DNA of 64,000 nt from Thioalkalivibrio sp. ALJT (GTDB lineage: Bacteria; Pseudomonadota; Gammaproteobacteria; Ectothiorhodospirales; Ectothiorhodospiraceae), in assembly GCF_000381825.1 (NCBI RefSeq), contig NZ_KB907122.1, forward strand, positions 248,001-312,000. Direction: 5' to 3'. Below are positions 27,863-36,480 of the stretch, piece by piece. The notes under the pieces are model-generated. The model had not been told where the DNA came from and did not search any database. It saw only the letters and a program-made list of their open reading frames with translations. Numbering within the stretch: the first letter of the stretch is position 1; each line of letters begins with the position of its first letter. The position numbers and the translations under genes were made by a program.

Positions 27863-28536
27863 TGTTCCTGTACCTGTTGCAGACGCTTCAGGGCGGCCTC
27901 GGCCGCCGCCTGTTCGGCGCGGCGCCGCGAGGAGCCCTGCCCACGCTGGGCCCAGCCCTGGCTCGGCAGGTGCACGGCCACGGTGAACTGGCGCTTGTGA
28001 TCGGGGCCGCTCACCTCCAGCACCTCATAAACCGGGAGCTCGGCATTACGCCCCTGCAAGCGCTCCTGGAGACGCGTCTTGGGGTCCTTGAGCGACTCGG
28101 CCGAGGGCAGGTCGTCCAGACGCTCGGCATACAGCGCCAGGGTAAAATCCCGTGCCGCCTGCATGCCGGCCTCGCGATAGGTCACCCCGATCAGGGCCTC
28201 CACCGCATCCGCCAGAATCGAATCACGCCGCTGCCCGCCACTCTTGCGTTCGCCCTGCCCCAGATTGAGCGTACCTTCCAGCCCCGTCTCCCGCGCCAGG
28301 GCCGCCAGAGATTCACGATTCACCAGGGCCGCCCGCAGGCGGGTCAGATCACCTTCCGGGGCATCGGGCAGCCTCTCGAACAGGGCATCGGCGATCACCA
28401 GCCCCAGCACGGCGTCCCCCAGGAACTCGAGCCGTTCGTTGTTGCGCCCGCCCGCACTGCGGTGAGTCAGCGCCTGGCCCACACCTGCACCGTCGCGCAC
28501 GGCCGGCGGCAGCAGGCTGCGAAAGTTACGACTCAC
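27859..28536 (-). CDS. rnc: Ribonuclease III
   Basis: A 225-residue double-strand-specific endoribonuclease. The catalytic signature NERLEFLGDAVLGLVIAD and a second acidic motif (DAVEALIGVTY) are present, followed by a C-terminal double-stranded RNA binding domain. The start is GTG at 28536 behind a GGGGG ribosome site. It processes rRNA precursors. Confidence 0.97.
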   Translation of the reverse strand: MSRNFRSLLPPAVRDGAGVGQALTHRSAGGRNNERLEFLGDAVLGLVIADALFERLPDAPEGDLTRLRAALVNRESLAALARETGLEGTLNLGQGERKSGGQRRDSILADAVEALIGVTYREAGMQAARDFTLALYAERLDDLPSAESLKDPKTRLQERLQGRNAELPVYEVLEVSGPDHKRQFTVAVHLPSQGWAQRGQGSSRRRAEQAAAEAALKRLQQVQEQ

Positions 28537-28574
28537 AAAATACCCCCGGGGATGGACAACAACGCGGCCACCCC

Positions 28575-28955
28575 CTACGGGGCAAGCCTTTCGGTATTCG
28601 AGAAGCGCGCGACCACATCCACATTGCCGAGAAACTCGCGACGTACCTCGTACTCCACATGCAAGTGGCGCCCGGCACCGTCCTCGGTCACGGTGAAGTG
28701 ATCCTGACTGATTCCGTCATACACGGAATTGATCTGGAAACGGCGATTGAGCTCGCGCCAGAGTTCGCGCTCGCTCTTCTCCGCGGCCCCGGTATGGGAG
28801 GCAACGTCCTGCATGATGGAACGCACCGTCAAGTACTGGGTGTACTGCGTACCCATCTTGACCACGAAGGTACCCACCAGCAACGCCAGAAAGATCAGTG
28901 CCAGGATGGTTACGGCGCCCGCGCCGCGCATCGAATATCTGGAATGTCTAATCAT
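28575..28955 (-). CDS. DUF4845 small membrane protein
   Basis: A 126-residue protein with one N-terminal membrane segment (GAVTILALIFLALLVGTFVV) and a periplasmic domain, matching the DUF4845 proteins that lie between lepB and rnc in many Gammaproteobacteria and Betaproteobacteria. Function is unknown. The ATG at 28955 (MIRHSRYSMRGAG) is preferred to one 12 codons upstream, which adds an atypical Gly/Gln stretch. Confidence 0.8.
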   Translation of the reverse strand: MIRHSRYSMRGAGAVTILALIFLALLVGTFVVKMGTQYTQYLTVRSIMQDVASHTGAAEKSERELWRELNRRFQINSVYDGISQDHFTVTEDGAGRHLHVEYEVRREFLGNVDVVARFSNTERLAP

Positions 28956-29005
28956 TGTCTGCCCCTGTTGCCCCACGCCCGCGACAGCCACCCAGGCATG
29001 ACAGG

Positions 29006-29776
29006 CTAGCGAATCGCCTGACCAATGCGGGAAAAGTCCCGATGGCCTTCATTGTAGTCCCAATGCAGCCAGATAAAGAGGGCCCGGCCTACCAGCAGAT
29101 CCTCGGAGACAAACCCCCAGGACCGGCTGTCGTTGGAGTTGTCGCGATTGTCACCCACCATGAAGTAGTGGCCATCGGGCACGGTCACGGAACCATCTGC
29201 ACCGAGTTGCTGCGCGCGCATCAGGGTATTGTAGGTGCGCCCGTCCAGCGTCTCCTCCAGGATCGACGCTCCTGACATCACCTGCCCGGAACCCTCGCCC
29301 TCGAAGGTCCCCACACGCTCGGCCGGCTGCGGTTCACCGTTCACGTACAAGACGCGATCGCGGAACGCGATATGGTCTCCCGGCAGACCGATCACGCGCT
29401 TGATGTAGTCCTCCTGCGGATTGCGCGGATACTTGAAGACCACCACCTCCCCGCGCTCGGGATCGCGCACGTCAAAGATCTTGGTCCGCGTAACCGGCAG
29501 CCGGACTCCATAGGTGAACTTGCTGACCATGATGAAATCGCCCACCAGCAGGGTCGGCATCATCGAACCGGACGGGATACGGAAGGGCTCGGCCACGAAC
29601 GAGCGCAGGATCAGCACGATCAGCAGCACCGGAAAGAACGAGCGCGAATAGTCCACAAACCAGGGCATCTCGCGCTGGCGCTCCGGGCTGCGACGCCGGC
29701 GCAGGATCACCCAGCCCAGCCAGATCAGGCCGGTCACGGCGGTTGCCAGCACCAGGATCAGTTCGAGATTTGCCAT
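29006..29776 (-). CDS. lepB: Signal peptidase I
   Basis: A 256-residue membrane-bound serine protease that removes signal peptides at the periplasmic face. An N-terminal membrane segment (ILVLATAVTGLIWLGWVIL) and a second hydrophobic segment precede the catalytic Ser in FRIPSGSMMPTL; the general-base Lys is in EDYIKRVIGLPGD, and GDNRDNSNDSR is box E. It sits between lepA and DUF4845, the conserved arrangement. Confidence 0.97.
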   Translation of the reverse strand: MANLELILVLATAVTGLIWLGWVILRRRRSPERQREMPWFVDYSRSFFPVLLIVLILRSFVAEPFRIPSGSMMPTLLVGDFIMVSKFTYGVRLPVTRTKIFDVRDPERGEVVVFKYPRNPQEDYIKRVIGLPGDHIAFRDRVLYVNGEPQPAERVGTFEGEGSGQVMSGASILEETLDGRTYNTLMRAQQLGADGSVTVPDGHYFMVGDNRDNSNDSRSWGFVSEDLLVGRALFIWLHWDYNEGHRDFSRIGQAIR

Positions 29777-29842
29777 ACCGCGTCCTTTTTTACCGACCCG
29801 CCGGGTCTGATCGCACCCCCGAACGGGGTCGCGAACGGATTG

Positions 29843-31654
29843 TCATTTCTTGTCATCGTCCACCGACAGCACTGCCAGGAAGGCCTCCTGCGGCACATCG
29901 ACCTTGCCGATCGACTTCATGCGCTTCTTGCCGGCCTTCTGCTTCTCCAGCAGCTTGCGCTTGCGCGAGACGTCGCCGCCGTAGCACTTGGCCAGCACGT
30001 TCTTGCGCATCGCCTTGACCGTCGCGCGAGCAATAATCTTGGACCCGATCGCCGCCTGGATCGCGACCTCGTACATCTGGCGCGGGATGATCTTGGCCAT
30101 GCGCTCGATGATCTCGCGCCCACGGGACTCGGCATGGTCGCGATGCACAATCGCCGAGAGCGAATCCACGCGATCGCCGTTGATCAGGATATCCACGCGC
30201 ACCAGCGGGGCCGGCTGAAAGCGCAACGGCTGGTAGTCGAACGAGGCATAGCCGCGAGTGGCCGACTTCAGCCGATCGAAGAAATCGAGCATCACCTCGG
30301 ACATCGGCAGCTCATAGGACAACTGCACCTGGCGTCCGAGGTACTGCATCTTCGTCTGCACACCGCGCTTTTCCACGCACAGGGTGATCACCGCGCCCAC
30401 GTATTCCTGCGGGACCAGGATGTTGGCCTCGATGATCGGCTCGCGAATCTCCGCGACCTCGTTCGTCGGAGGCAACTCGGACGGATTGTGAACCGTAACC
30501 ACCTCCCCGTCGTTGCGCTCTACCTCGTAGACCACGGTGGGCGCGGTGGTAATCAGGTCCAGGTCGTATTCCCGTTCCAGGCGTTCCTGCACAATCTCCA
30601 TGTGCAGCATTCCGAGGAAGCCGCAGCGAAAGCCGAAGCCCAGCGCCTGCGAGCTCTCCGGTTCAAAGGACAGCGCAGCGTCGTTCAGGCGCAGTTTGTC
30701 CAGCGCCTCGCGCAGATCATTGAAATCGTCCGCGCTGACCGGGAACAGGCCGGCAAACACCCGCGGCTGGATCTCCTGGAATCCCGGCACCGGCTCGTCG
30801 GCCGGTTTGTTGAAGTCGGTAAAGGTATCGCCCACCTTGGCCCCGGAGATGTCCTTGATGGTCGCGATCAGGTACCCGACATCTCCCACCTCGAGGGTCT
30901 CGCGGTCCACCGGCTTGGGTGTAAACACTCCCACGCGGCTGACCTCGTGGGCGCGCCCCACCGACATCGCCTTGATCTTCTGCCCCGCGTAGAAGCGTCC
31001 GGCCTTGACCCGTACCAGCGCGACGACGCCCAGGTAGTTGTCATACCAGGAATCAATCACCAGCGCCTTGGGTGCGGCCTCGGGATCCGCAGCCTCCGGT
31101 GGCGGGATGCGACGCACAATCTCTTCCAGCAACTCGGCGACGCCCACACCGGTTTTAGCGGAGACACGCAGCGCGTCGGTGGCCTCGATACCGATCACGT
31201 CCTCGATCTCGGCCGCCACCCGATCGGGCTCGGCCGCCGGCAGATCGATCTTGTTCAGCACCGGGACGACCTCCAGCCCCTGGTCAATCGCGGTGTAGCA
31301 GTTCGCAACACTCTGCGCCTCGACGCCCTGCGAGGCATCCACCACCAGCAACGCACCCTCGCAGGCGTACAGCGAGCGCGAGACCTCGTAGGAGAAATCC
31401 ACATGTCCGGGCGTGTCGATCAGGTTCAACTGGTAGCGCTGACCATCCCGGGCGTCGTAATACAACGACACGCTTTGCGCCTTGATGGTAATCCCGCGCT
31501 CGCGCTCCAGGTCCATTGAATCCAGCACCTGCTCCGACATCTCGCGGTCGGTCAGGCCGTGACAGCCCTGGATCAGGCGGTCGGCCAGCGTCGACTTGCC
31601 ATGATCGATATGCGCAATAATGGAGAAATTACGGGTGAGACGGGTTTCGGTCAT
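29843..31654 (-). CDS. lepA: Elongation factor 4 (LepA)
   Basis: A 603-residue translational GTPase. G1 is [10 protein letters not shown]3 is DTPGHVDF, and G4 is NKIDLP; the LepA-specific C-terminal domain ends [17 protein letters not shown]. Its start overlaps the stop codon of the upstream glutaredoxin-like gene (ATGA). Its role is in translation or ribosome biogenesis under stress conditions. Confidence 0.98.
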   Translation of the reverse strand: MTETRLTRNFSIIAHIDHGKSTLADRLIQGCHGLTDREMSEQVLDSMDLERERGITIKAQSVSLYYDARDGQRYQLNLIDTPGHVDFSYEVSRSLYACEGALLVVDASQGVEAQSVANCYTAIDQGLEVVPVLNKIDLPAAEPDRVAAEIEDVIGIEATDALRVSAKTGVGVAELLEEIVRRIPPPEAADPEAAPKALVIDSWYDNYLGVVALVRVKAGRFYAGQKIKAMSVGRAHEVSRVGVFTPKPVDRETLEVGDVGYLIATIKDISGAKVGDTFTDFNKPADEPVPGFQEIQPRVFAGLFPVSADDFNDLREALDKLRLNDAALSFEPESSQALGFGFRCGFLGMLHMEIVQERLEREYDLDLITTAPTVVYEVERNDGEVVTVHNPSELPPTNEVAEIREPIIEANILVPQEYVGAVITLCVEKRGVQTKMQYLGRQVQLSYELPMSEVMLDFFDRLKSATRGYASFDYQPLRFQPAPLVRVDILINGDRVDSLSAIVHRDHAESRGREIIERMAKIIPRQMYEVAIQAAIGSKIIARATVKAMRKNVLAKCYGGDVSRKRKLLEKQKAGKKRMKSIGKVDVPQEAFLAVLSVDDDKK

Positions 31655-31890
31655 GCAGGGGCCAGTTGGTCCAGCAGTGCCTTTCGGTCGAGGAAATGGC
31701 AGCAGAGAATGTCGCCGTCGACCGCAAGCACCGGGACCTTGACGTTGAAACGCGCCTGCAGCTCCGGGTCCTCGTCGATGTCGACGACCGTAAGCGCGAA
31801 AGTATAACGGCTTTTGAGCGCCATGATCTCGGCCAGCATGTCATGGCAAAGACCGCAGCTCTCGCGGTGATAAAGCGTCAGCTCGGTCAT
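31651..31890 (-). CDS. Glutaredoxin-family (DUF836-like) thiol protein
   Basis: A 79-residue thioredoxin-fold protein with the redox motif ESCGLCHDM (CGLC) near the N-terminus and the cis-Pro region [10 protein letters not shown]. It matches the small glutaredoxin-like proteins that often precede lepA downstream of degP/mucD. The substrate is unknown. It is coupled to lepA by a four-base overlap. Confidence 0.9.
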   Translation of the reverse strand: MTELTLYHRESCGLCHDMLAEIMALKSRYTFALTVVDIDEDPELQARFNVKVPVLAVDGDILCCHFLDRKALLDQLAPA

Positions 31891-31951
31891 GCCCGGCCCT
31901 GCATGACGCCCGCCCCCCCGGGGCAAGCACCGGACACGACAAACCCCGCGA

Positions 31952-31975
31952 CCGGGCCGCACCGACCCGGCCCGG
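31952..31975 (-). terminator. GC-rich hairpin after degP
   Basis: CCGGGCC (31952-31958) and GGCCCGG (31969-31975) form a seven-base-pair stem 18 bases beyond the degP stop codon, followed on the minus strand by CGGGGTTTGTC. It is a weak terminator or attenuator candidate between degP and the grx-lepA pair. Confidence 0.4.
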
Positions 31976-31993
31976 GTTGGTACAACCGTCGCA

Positions 31994-33421
31994 TCAGTCC
32001 CGCGGGACGCGCAGGGCGATATAGGTGGGATTACCGCCCCGGTAGACCAGTACCGGCACCGTGCGGCGGTCACCGACCGCGTCGAGCAGGCGCTCCAGGG
32101 TCTCCAGCGAATCCACCGCCTCGCCCCCGATCTGCACGATCACATCACCGGAACGCACCCCGGCCGCGCGCGCCGGGTGATCGACCACCTCGCGCACCAC
32201 CAGGCCACCTGTAACATCCAGCTCCTCGGCCGCGGAACGGTCCAGCGGCTCCAGGACCATTCCCAGAAGGCTCTGCGGCTGAACCGGGTCCGGCTGCTCC
32301 GGACGCGGCCCACCGCGTTGGGCCGAGATATCTTCCGGCAGACGCTCGATCTCGACCTCGAGGGTCAGGGTCTCGCCCCCGCGGCGCACCTCGACCTCGA
32401 CCTCGGTCCCCACCGGCGTGCGCCCGACGATCGGCGGCAGTGCCGAGGAGTTGGGCACCTCGATCCCGTTGAACGAAAGGATCACATCCCCGCTCTCGAA
32501 GCCTGCCTTCTGCGCCGGGCTGTCGGACTGCACCCGCGCGACCAGGGCGCCGGTGGGCTTGTCCATGCCAAAGGAGTCGGCGAGTTCGCGCGTGACCTCC
32601 TGGATCAGTACGCCCAGCCAGCCACGGCTGACTTCGCCCTGCTCACGCAGCTGGCGCACCACGTCCTCCACGATCTCGATCGGCACCGCGAACGAAAGCC
32701 CCATGAAGCCGCCAGTACGGCTGTAGATCTGGGCATTCACGCCAATCACCTCGCCATCCATGTTCAGCAGCGGCCCGCCGGAATTACCGGGGTTGATCGC
32801 CACATCGGTCTGGATAAAGGGTACGTAGTTCTCGGTCGGCAGATTGCGGCCCTTGGCGCTGACAATGCCGGCCGTCACCGAATGATCAAAGCCGAACGGC
32901 GAACCGATCGCCAGCACCCACTCGCCCACGCGCAGATCGGCCGAGGAACCCAGCGCCAGCGTCGGGAGGTCGTTCGCGTCGATCTTCAGCAGGGCCACAT
33001 CACTCTGTGGATCCTTTCCGACGATCTCGGCGTCATATACGCGGCGGTCGGACAGGTGCACCACAACCTCCGAGGCCCCCTCGACCACGTGATTTGCGGT
33101 AATGATGTAGCCGTCTTCGCTGTAGATGAAGCCGGAACCCAGCGAGTTACGCTGAAAGCTCTCCGGGGCCCGACGTCCCTCCTCCCCGCCAGGGCTTCCG
33201 AAGAACCGCTCGAACAGATCCTCGAACGGCGTACCCTCGAAATCCGGGATCTGACCGCGATGCTGACGTTCGCTCTCGCGGGTCGTCGCGATATTCACGA
33301 CCGCCGGGCTGTGCTCCTCCGCCAGCGGCACGAAGTCCGGCAGCATGCGCGCGGACGCCGGCAGCGACAGGGCCAGAAAAGTAAGGGCGACCAGCGCCCA
33401 TTGCATCGATTTCATCATCAT
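31994..33421 (-). CDS. degP: Periplasmic serine endoprotease, DegP/MucD type
   Basis: A 475-residue HtrA-family protease for periplasmic quality control. The signal peptide is MMMKSMQWALVALTFLALSLPASA; the catalytic triad lies in TANHVVEG (His), SDVALLKI (Asp) and PGNSGGPL (Ser), followed by two PDZ domains. Its place in the rpoE-rseA-rseB cluster fits MucD of Pseudomonas-type sigma-E operons. An alternative ATG at 33451 would add ten residues, but its GGAG lies only two bases away; the start here is uncertain. Repeat C copy 1 lies immediately upstream. Confidence 0.93.
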   Translation of the reverse strand: MMMKSMQWALVALTFLALSLPASARMLPDFVPLAEEHSPAVVNIATTRESERQHRGQIPDFEGTPFEDLFERFFGSPGGEEGRRAPESFQRNSLGSGFIYSEDGYIITANHVVEGASEVVVHLSDRRVYDAEIVGKDPQSDVALLKIDANDLPTLALGSSADLRVGEWVLAIGSPFGFDHSVTAGIVSAKGRNLPTENYVPFIQTDVAINPGNSGGPLLNMDGEVIGVNAQIYSRTGGFMGLSFAVPIEIVEDVVRQLREQGEVSRGWLGVLIQEVTRELADSFGMDKPTGALVARVQSDSPAQKAGFESGDVILSFNGIEVPNSSALPPIVGRTPVGTEVEVEVRRGGETLTLEVEIERLPEDISAQRGGPRPEQPDPVQPQSLLGMVLEPLDRSAAEELDVTGGLVVREVVDHPARAAGVRSGDVIVQIGGEAVDSLETLERLLDAVGDRRTVPVLVYRGGNPTYIALRVPRD

Positions 33422-33444
33422 CCAACCCGTATTGGAAAAACGTG

Positions 33445-33620
33445 GATTCATCGCTCCAGGAGCCTGTCGGATTTGGGGCGGATCGGCTGCGCGTGCGGGA
33501 GCACGGCCCTATTTCCGCTCTCTCTCACTGCATAGCCCCGCTGTGCGCCTCAAGAGACCGAAAAAAGGCCCTCAATCTCCCAACACGCTCGCGACGATCG
33601 CCTCAACCCGACAAACTCCT
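33445..33620. repeat. Dispersed repeat C, copy 1
   Basis: About 170 bases filling the gap between rseC and degP. The left end is CCTGTCGGATTTGGG (33460) and the right end CAACCCGACAAACTCCTAG, so the ends are imperfect inverted repeats. Internal landmarks are CGGATCGGCTGCGCGTGCGGGA, split here by its own conserved core, and AGAGACCGAAAAAAGGCC. The same order of blocks, inverted, is found at 56395-56570. No coding capacity is evident. Confidence 0.8.
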
Positions 33621-33655
33621 AGAGAAGGAATCGGACAAGCAAGTTCCCGCCCGGA

Positions 33656-34153
33656 TCAGTTTCTTGATACCACCCCGGGGGCGGCAACGCGATGACGACC
33701 GGCAGACGGGTGACGCTCCAGTAAGACCGGGGCCAGATCGGGGGCCCTGCGGCGCAGCCAGCCGCGTACGCCCAGCAGACCGACCGTGAACCCCAGGGCC
33801 CCGGCCAGTAGGTGATAGCCCTCGCTCAGACCGGGTGCAACCCACATCAGCAAGGCGGGTGCCGCCACCAGTCCCGCGAGCGGCAGGAGATACATCGCCA
33901 GAGCCCCGGAAACCAGCGCCTGATCACGAACACCCAGTGTGACCGTATCCCCCGGCTGCAGGTTGCCGGGATGGCCGATTGTCACCTCGACCGCCTTGCG
34001 CCCCAGAACCTCCGACAAAACGCCGCTGCCACAGCCACTGCGGGCCGAGCAACTGCCGCAGGTCGACTGCCGCTCGATACGCACACGGGCCTCGTAACCG
34101 GCCACCGCCAGCACCGTACCCTGTTCACGAATCCATTCACTCATGGTGGACAT
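33656..34153 (-). CDS. rseC: SoxR-reducing/sigma-E regulator family protein RseC
   Basis: A 165-residue inner-membrane protein with an N-terminal cysteine cluster (STCGSCSARSGCGSG) and two membrane segments (ALAMYLLPLAGLVAAPALLM and a second one after SEGYHLLAG). It matches RseC/MucC, encoded with rpoE-rseA-rseB; RseC family members have redox-related roles and a modest influence on sigma-E. Two ATGs (34153 and 34144) are possible, neither with a strong ribosome site. Confidence 0.9.
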   Translation of the reverse strand: MSTMSEWIREQGTVLAVAGYEARVRIERQSTCGSCSARSGCGSGVLSEVLGRKAVEVTIGHPGNLQPGDTVTLGVRDQALVSGALAMYLLPLAGLVAAPALLMWVAPGLSEGYHLLAGALGFTVGLLGVRGWLRRRAPDLAPVLLERHPSAGRHRVAAPGVVSRN

Positions 34154-34184
34154 TCATGGGACGCGAGCGCAGCGGATAGCCGCC

Positions 34185-35174
34185 CTACTCGCCTTTCTCG
34201 CCAGGATGATAGACCACCGCACCCAGCACCCCCCGCACGGTCTGCCGCGGGACATCACCGACTGCGGTGACCTGGTGCCCGGCGACGGAGCGCGCGGCAC
34301 CATGGGTAGCGCCGGCACGGGTCGTCCCTTCGAACATCTGTTCGCCTCGGCCCGATTCGACATAAACAGAGATCGAGGCCAGCCCGTCACTCAATACGAA
34401 ATGGCGTTGCCGCGCGCCGTCTTCACCAACACGGCGCTCCGTGGCCGCAATCGCCGTAAACCCTTCTGGCAGACCGCTGAAGCCCCACCCGCCCATGCCG
34501 GTGCGGTCATCCCATTCCAGCCTCTCGTGGCCGCGGTCGGCCCGCACCTCGATCCGCTCGACATCCGCGCGGCGGGGCTCCAGCGCATCATCAGGGACCC
34601 CGTCCAGGCGTTCCAGCTCGGTAAACACCAGGCGCTCCAGCAGGGCGCCGTCCCCGGCGTAGAGCTCGCTCAGCAGGGGCAGCGCGGTATCGGCATGCAG
34701 GCAGTAACGATGGCTGTAGCGCAACGTATCGAGCGCCCGCGCGAGGATCATCCGGCAATCGAGCCCGGCCACGCGGTCCATGCCCATATCCTCCAGGGCA
34801 TAGCGATCGTGTCCCTTGAGGAGAAACACTGGCGCCGAGGCTGGCCAGTGGGGCGCTGTATCCTCTTTGGAGTCGGCTCGGGCACCTTTGAGGGCACTCA
34901 GGCGATCAACCGAACGCAGGATCTCGCGCGGGCTGCCGGTCAGGGTTTCCAGGCGCTCGCGATAACCGCCGTTATCGGCCGCATGGACGACACGAATGGT
35001 GTCCAGTCGGTCATCGCGCTGAAGGACAAAGGTCCCCTGGTAGCTCTCGGCATGCAGGCTGGCCGTCATGCGCTGCAACCAGTCGCTCGCGGAGGCAGCC
35101 CCGGCGAGCAACGAAAGCGGTAGCCAGCAGAGCGCAGTGGCTGCCACCAGGGCAAACGGCAGACTGCGGCGCAT
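34185..35174 (-). CDS. rseB: Sigma-E factor regulatory protein RseB/MucB
   Basis: A 329-residue periplasmic protein. The start is the ATG at 35174, giving a signal peptide (MRRSLPFALVAATALCW and onward to ASASDW). The N-terminal LolA-like domain begins WLQRMTASLHAESYQGTFVL and the C-terminal MucB/RseB domain ends VRGVLGAVVYHPGEKGE. It binds and protects RseA from proteolysis and responds to envelope damage. Starts 7 bases after rseA. Confidence 0.94.
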   Translation of the reverse strand: MRRSLPFALVAATALCWLPLSLLAGAASASDWLQRMTASLHAESYQGTFVLQRDDRLDTIRVVHAADNGGYRERLETLTGSPREILRSVDRLSALKGARADSKEDTAPHWPASAPVFLLKGHDRYALEDMGMDRVAGLDCRMILARALDTLRYSHRYCLHADTALPLLSELYAGDGALLERLVFTELERLDGVPDDALEPRRADVERIEVRADRGHERLEWDDRTGMGGWGFSGLPEGFTAIAATERRVGEDGARQRHFVLSDGLASISVYVESGRGEQMFEGTTRAGATHGAARSVAGHQVTAVGDVPRQTVRGVLGAVVYHPGEKGE

Positions 35175-35181
35175 TATCGCG

Positions 35182-35742
35182 TTACTCGTCGCCCATCGAA
35201 TAGCGTACGCGCCCAAGCGCAGGAGAACCCAGACCGGTCAGTTCCGCGTGTTGTTCGAGGTAGCGTGCAAAGCGCGGGTCCAGGGTCTCGCGTTCGCTTC
35301 CCGGCGCCTCGCCGGTACTGACACGCTGTGCCCCGTCGGCCACCTGTGCGGGAGCCGTACTTTCACTGACGACCGGCGCCGCCTCCGGAGACCCGGATTC
35401 CGGACCGATCATCTGCATGCCCACCAGGGTCACCATGGCCACGGCCGCAGCAACACCGGTGCCGGCGACGGGCTTCAGCCAGCGCGGGTGCGCCGGAGTC
35501 TGTGCCACCTGCAGCGCGGGCTCATCGGCCAGGGCCTTGTGAATATCGTCCATGAAACGAGCGGGTGCGGTGCGCCGCATGCCGCCACGCAGACTGTCGC
35601 CGATCAGGTGGTACCGCTCCCAGCGAGCCCGGTCCCGCTCCGACTTCACCAGTTCATCCATCAAACGACGCGTCTCGAAGTCATCCGTTTCGCCGTCTAC
35701 CAGAGCCGACAGACGTTCATTCTTGGAGACTTGTTCATTCAT
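35182..35742 (-). CDS. rseA: Anti-sigma-E factor RseA/MucA
   Basis: A 186-residue membrane-spanning anti-sigma factor. The cytoplasmic sigma-binding domain begins MNEQVSKNERLSALVDGE, with the typical LIGDSLRG core; a membrane segment (GTGVAAAVAMVTLVGMQMI) is near residues 93-112 and a periplasmic region follows. Regulated proteolysis of this protein would release RpoE. Starts 12 bases after rpoE. Confidence 0.94.
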   Translation of the reverse strand: MNEQVSKNERLSALVDGETDDFETRRLMDELVKSERDRARWERYHLIGDSLRGGMRRTAPARFMDDIHKALADEPALQVAQTPAHPRWLKPVAGTGVAAAVAMVTLVGMQMIGPESGSPEAAPVVSESTAPAQVADGAQRVSTGEAPGSERETLDPRFARYLEQHAELTGLGSPALGRVRYSMGDE

Positions 35743-35754
35743 GGCGCTACTCGT

Positions 35755-36336
35755 TCAGTTGTCGTCTAACAGCGGACGCAGGGTCCGATCGATGGCCTCG
35801 CGGGCCCGGAATATGCGCGACCGGACCGTGCCGATCGGGCATCCCATCGTCTGCGCGATCTCCTCGTAACTCAGGCCTTCAATCTCGCGCAGCGTGATGG
35901 CCATCCGAAGGTCATCGGGCAATTCCTCGATGGTGCGACGCACCGCCCCTTCAATCTCTTCGGACAACAGCTCCCCTTCCGGGGTTGCACTGTCTTTCAG
36001 GGCAGAATCACCGCCCATCTGTTCCGCGTCCTGCGCATCGACTTCGGCCTCGGGCCGGCGTCGCCCCTGGGAAACCAGGTAGTTTTTGGCCGTATTGATG
36101 GCGATGCGGTAGAGCCACGTATAGAACGCACTCTCGCCCCGAAAGTTCGCCAGCCCCCGGTAGGCCTTGATGAAGGCCTCCTGAGAGACGTCCAGCGCGG
36201 CTGCGTGATCATGCACGTAGCGCCCGACCAGGTTGACGATCTTGTGCTGGTATTTCAGCACCAGGACATCGAAAGCCGCCTTGTCGCCGTTCTGAACTCG
36301 CTTGACGAGGGCCTCGTCGGAAGCCTTCTCGCTCAT
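35755..36336 (-). CDS. rpoE: RNA polymerase sigma factor RpoE/AlgU
   Basis: A 193-residue ECF sigma factor. Region 2 reads VGRYVHDHAAALDVSQEAFIKAYRGL, with FYTWLYRIAINTAKN, and region 4 ends EIAQTMGCPIGTVRSRIFRARE. It directs the envelope-stress regulon and is the first gene of the rpoE-rseA-rseB-rseC-degP run. GGGAG lies eight bases before the ATG. Confidence 0.97.
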   Translation of the reverse strand: MSEKASDEALVKRVQNGDKAAFDVLVLKYQHKIVNLVGRYVHDHAAALDVSQEAFIKAYRGLANFRGESAFYTWLYRIAINTAKNYLVSQGRRRPEAEVDAQDAEQMGGDSALKDSATPEGELLSEEIEGAVRRTIEELPDDLRMAITLREIEGLSYEEIAQTMGCPIGTVRSRIFRAREAIDRTLRPLLDDN

Positions 36337-36381
36337 GCGGGGACTCCCGCCAGCACACCAGTCTTCGGTAATCTATGGTGC

Positions 36382-36408
36382 ATGGACCGCCTGACTCGCA
36401 TTAAGTTC
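36382..36408 (-). promoter_or_regulatory. Candidate sigma-E autoregulatory promoter of rpoE
   Basis: On the minus strand, GAACTT (36403-36408) is followed 16 bases later by TCCAT (36382-36386), a fair match to the sigma-E pattern GGAACTT-N16-TCtrA. The rpoE ATG is 46 bases further on. Autoregulation of rpoE from such a promoter is well known; the -10 match here is only partial. Confidence 0.5.
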
Positions 36409-36480
36409 GCATTGCGCACAACACTGTTGCGCACGGGCCACATTTTGCTCTGGCAACAAGCGCAGCACGTTACCTGAGCC

